A DNA stretch of 64,000 bases from DATJPR01 sp035506295 (lineage in GTDB: Bacteria; Bacteroidota; Ignavibacteria; UBA10030; UBA6906). Below are positions 61,307 to 64,000 of this stretch, piece by piece (the stretch's first letter is position 1; each line of letters opens with the position of its first letter). The stretch lies in assembly GCA_035506295.1 (NCBI GenBank), contig DATJPR010000130.1, positions 1-64,000 on the forward strand, read 5' to 3'. A program made the position numbers and the translations under genes. The notes beneath the pieces were generated by a model. The model was not told the DNA's origin and did not search any database. It saw only the letters and a list, made by a program, of their open reading frames with translations.

Positions 61307-62272
61307 ATGAACCCCGCAATCCTCTGTGTCGGCGAGGCCATCATTGATTTTCACGCGCACGAACAATGTTCGCTCAAGGACGCGACGACATTCCAGAAAG
61401 CCCTCGGGGGAGCGCCCGCAAACCTCGCAATCGGACTCACGCGGCTCGGCGTCAAGACGGGCTTCATCGGCGCCGTGGGGGAAGATCCCTTTGGACGCTT
61501 CATCCTTCAGCAACTGGAGCACGAAGGGATTGACACGCGGGGGACGCTGGTGAAGGAGGGACGGAGAACGCGTCTTGCGTTCGTCGCCAACGACAGGAAC
61601 GGCGATCCCGACTTCTCCTTCTGGGAAGAATCACCGGCCGACTCCTTCCTCGCGCGCAGTGACATTCCCTGGGAATTGATCGCCGATGCGAAGATCCTTC
61701 ACCTGAGTTCCTTCCTTCTCCACAGTCCAGCCATGGCGGACCTCTGCCTCTGGCTGGCGAAGCACGCCTCCACGTACGGGACGATGGTCTCTTTCGATCC
61801 CAACCTGAGGATGAAACTGTGGCCGACCAGACAGCGTGCCCGGTCAATGCTCAGGCGCATGACGAAACTTGTCACCATCTTTCGGGGAAACGCAAAGGAG
61901 GGGCAATTCATTACAGGCGCGAGGAGCGTGGATGCGGCCGTTGATGCCCTCGTCGCAATGGGCCCCCGCCTCGTCGTCCTTACCGACGGGGGGAAGGGTT
62001 GCCACTTCGGGACCCGCGCGGCTAAGGGGTTCGTTCCGGCGTTCAAAGTGAAAGTCGTGGACGGAACAGGTTGCGGCGATGGTTTCACCGCGGCGCTCCT
62101 GTCCGAGATTGTCCGGACGGGCAAAGATATCGCCCAACTCAGTCAGGAAGAAATTACGACGATGTGCGAGAGGGCGAACGCAGTGGGAGCGATCGTTGCC
62201 ACCAGGGCCGGAAGCGCTTCGGCGATGCCGACGTCGCGAGCAGTCGATCGGTTTCTGACGCTGGAAGGATGA
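61307..62272 (+). CDS. PfkB-family carbohydrate kinase (fructokinase-like)
   Basis: A 321-residue ribokinase-fold sugar kinase. It begins ILCVGEAIIDFHA, has GGAPANLAIGLTRLG (substrate glycine-rich motif), PNLRMKLWP and the catalytic/ATP motif VDGTGCGDGFTAALL, where Asp is the base. These match bacterial fructokinase-type members; the exact sugar cannot be fixed. CAGGA precedes the ATG. Its stop directly abuts the stop of the convergent acyl-CoA synthetase gene. Confidence 0.9.
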   Translation: MNPAILCVGEAIIDFHAHEQCSLKDATTFQKALGGAPANLAIGLTRLGVKTGFIGAVGEDPFGRFILQQLEHEGIDTRGTLVKEGRRTRLAFVANDRNGDPDFSFWEESPADSFLARSDIPWELIADAKILHLSSFLLHSPAMADLCLWLAKHASTYGTMVSFDPNLRMKLWPTRQRARSMLRRMTKLVTIFRGNAKEGQFITGARSVDAAVDALVAMGPRLVVLTDGGKGCHFGTRAAKGFVPAFKVKVVDGTGCGDGFTAALLSEIVRTGKDIAQLSQEEITTMCERANAVGAIVATRAGSASAMPTSRAVDRFLTLEG

Positions 62273-63946
62273 TCAGGAGACGGACTTTTTGTTCCGGTCG
62301 CCTGTGAGGGCGGACGGAACAGGCTGGTACAGATGGCGCTTGATTTTCTGCGTCGGGGTCTTTTCGAACGGTTCCGGGTGGTCGATAATGCGATGGATCC
62401 GTGAGAAGTGTGCGAGCTTCTCGTTGAGTTTCGTCCGGATCTCTTCGAGAACGGCCGCAATATGCTCCTTCACCTGATGTTCGGGCTTGTTGTCGAGCGA
62501 GAACCGCCGCTTCACTTCCTCGTAGTTCAGATGCGCCCTCGCAATCAACCGATTCTGTTCTTCGAGGACGAGGGACTCGATGACAAGGTCAAATTCGTTT
62601 AGGGCCGATTCGATTTCCTCGGGGTAAATGTTTTTCCCGCTTGGCCCGAGGATCATGTTCTTCAGTCTTCCCTTGATATACAGATACCCATCGTGGTCCA
62701 GTACGCCTGAATCGCCGGTGCGGAGCCAGCCGTCGGAACTGAGGACCTCCGCAGTGCGTTGCGGGTCGTTGTAGTACCCCATCATCACATTCGGCCCCTT
62801 CAACAGAATCTCCCCTTCACCCGTTGCAGGATCAGGATTGTCGATCCTGATCTCGACATTCCTGAGCGCCCGGCCGGTAGCGCGGAACTTTGTGGCGCGA
62901 GGGGCGTCGCCGAAGGCAAGCGGAGCTGTTTCGGTGAGCCCGTACCCTATGGCATAAGGGAACCGGGCTGCGCGCAAGAATTGCTCGACGTCGGCGGCGA
63001 GCGGAGCGCCACCGATACAGAACAGCCGGAGTTCGCCTCCGAAAGTCCGGCGAAGTTTTCTCCCGATCAATCTGATGACGGCCGTCTTCAGCAACGGCGT
63101 CTTCATGATCGGCCGCAAGCCCAGGTTCGCGAGCTGCGGTTGGATCTTCGACTTGTAGATCTTCTCGATGATCAGCGGCACGGAAAGGATCACCGTCGGT
63201 TTCACCGACGCCATCGCCGGAAGAAGGACTCCGGCGGAAGGTGGGCGGTCAAGATAATAAACGGAGGCGCCGACATGCAACGGCGTGATCATCCCCAGAG
63301 TGCATTCGTAGGTGTGGGCGAGGGGGAGGATCGAAAGAAGACGATCAACCTGAGAAATCTCCACCATCTCCGTCACACCGGTCGCCTCCGCGATGAAATT
63401 CCGATGCGAAAGCATTACTCCCTTGGAGAATCCGGTGGTCCCCGACGTGTAGACGATCGCTGCCAAGGACTCGCTTGTGACCGAAGGAGGTGGTGTCAGC
63501 AGAGACTCATCCCACGTGGTTCCGTTTCGATGATCGGTAAGCTCTTCGATTGGCAGGACGACCCGCAGCGCGGCTATGCGGGAAGGAGTAAACCGCTGCG
63601 AAAGCTTCGCCGAAATAAACAGTGCCGAGCAGCCGGAATGCAGGAGAATATTCTCTATGTCCCCCGGCGTGAAGTCGGGAAGAATCGGCACCGCCACCCC
63701 GCCGAGCGTCATGATCGCAAAAAATGCGATCCCCCACTGCACGCGGTTTTCGCTCAGGATGCCGACGTGATCGCCCGGGTTCACTCCTTCCGCTTTCAGA
63801 CGATCGCGAGCCGCGGCGACGAGGCATCCAAAATCCTCGAACGTCAGAGACGTTCCTCCAACAGCAGCGAGCGCGACCTTGCTGCGATGGAGCGAAATGC
63901 TCTTCGCAATCATTGCGGGGAGGTGGGGAGGGAGCGACGGTTCCAT
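62273..63946 (-). CDS. AMP-dependent synthetase, long-chain acyl-CoA synthetase type
   Basis: A 557-residue adenylate-forming ligase. The ATP signature is AIVYTSGTTGFSKGVMLSHRN, followed by YGLTETAP, the TGDSGVLDHDGYLYIKGR hinge and catalytic Lys region GPSGKNIYPEEIE. These match FadD-like long-chain fatty acid-CoA ligases, acting on fatty acids in the cytoplasm or at the membrane. ATG 63946 is preferred to a TTG eight codons earlier. It ends exactly next to the sugar kinase gene. Confidence 0.93.
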   Translation of the reverse strand: MEPSLPPHLPAMIAKSISLHRSKVALAAVGGTSLTFEDFGCLVAAARDRLKAEGVNPGDHVGILSENRVQWGIAFFAIMTLGGVAVPILPDFTPGDIENILLHSGCSALFISAKLSQRFTPSRIAALRVVLPIEELTDHRNGTTWDESLLTPPPSVTSESLAAIVYTSGTTGFSKGVMLSHRNFIAEATGVTEMVEISQVDRLLSILPLAHTYECTLGMITPLHVGASVYYLDRPPSAGVLLPAMASVKPTVILSVPLIIEKIYKSKIQPQLANLGLRPIMKTPLLKTAVIRLIGRKLRRTFGGELRLFCIGGAPLAADVEQFLRAARFPYAIGYGLTETAPLAFGDAPRATKFRATGRALRNVEIRIDNPDPATGEGEILLKGPNVMMGYYNDPQRTAEVLSSDGWLRTGDSGVLDHDGYLYIKGRLKNMILGPSGKNIYPEEIESALNEFDLVIESLVLEEQNRLIARAHLNYEEVKRRFSLDNKPEHQVKEHIAAVLEEIRTKLNEKLAHFSRIHRIIDHPEPFEKTPTQKIKRHLYQPVPSALTGDRNKKSVS

Positions 63947-64000
63947 GGAGGGGTCTTTCCTGGTCTGCAACGTAACAAGGTAGACAAAGGATCGACCTCA

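Noticed and set aside
1..64000. CRISPR arrays, insertion sequences, prophage or integrase genes
   Set aside because: I found no regularly spaced repeats, transposase, integrase or phage structural genes by reading; the only tandem repeat is the 7-base unit at trpA.

Overview
The window looks like chromosome from a free-living, Gram-negative-type bacterium of moderately high G+C (judged by eye, not computed). Three features suggest the Bacteroidota / Ignavibacteriota side of the FCB group. The best promoters combine a TTG element with TATATT about 20 bases downstream, and the one before the tRNA is an exact TAnnTTTG, the form known from Bacteroidota. A short Crp-type regulator is of the kind common in that group. 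MlaE/F/D lipid-transport genes imply an outer membrane. This placement is inference; no rRNA or ribosomal protein gene is present to test it.

Layout. 1-1.3 kb: end of a glycosyltransferase gene, then nadD. 1.3-5.9 kb: a membrane methyltransferase with a His/Met-rich tail, then an arsenic operon (arsR, thioredoxin-like protein, Cys-motif permease, arsC, ACR3 pump) with a palindromic operator at its promoter. 6-9.6 kb: cupin, alcohol dehydrogenase and aldo-keto reductase, divergent from an AraC regulator, resembling the E. coli yqhC-yqhD-dkgA module. 9.8-19.2 kb: minus-strand signalling block with a 993-residue poly-HAMP chemoreceptor, a histidine kinase with a damaged ATP site, a receiver-like protein, an intact NarL-type kinase/regulator pair and a TetR repressor with its operator. 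19.6-22.7 kb: Crp-type regulator, F420/NADP-type reductase, an unknown protein and a sugar-nucleotide transferase, the last three translationally overlapping.

22.7-35.8 kb is rich in envelope and lipid functions: an FtsH-type protease with an altered pore residue and a possible 36-residue membrane peptide before it, MlaE/F/D, a phasin-like protein, DUF2007, HdeD and UbiB-family proteins. A visibly more G+C-rich trio follows: metallophosphoesterase, phospholipase D/cardiolipin-synthase-like fusion, and class 3 lipase. From 36 to 47 kb genes are sparse. This part holds a nucleoside-diphosphate-sugar-epimerase-like protein, a methyltransferase, an exported purple-acid-type phosphatase, a PP2C phosphatase remnant, an HXXEE membrane protein, a CBM20-7TM-PP2C fusion, a PAP2 phosphatase and small membrane proteins.

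47.3-56.6 kb starts with tRNA-Arg(CCU), a DnaQ-like exonuclease and a DUF302/rhodanese pair, then a complete tryptophan operon, trpE-G-D-C-F-aroF-B-A. A canonical promoter, a 23-residue leader peptide with three consecutive Trp codons and an intrinsic terminator lie before trpE, so ribosome-mediated attenuation is strongly indicated; the leader appears to be leaderless mRNA. 56.7-64 kb: EamA exporter, histidine kinase with an NMT1/THI5-like periplasmic domain, CbpA-type DnaJ protein, PfkB sugar kinase and long-chain acyl-CoA synthetase. No insertion sequence, prophage or CRISPR array was seen.
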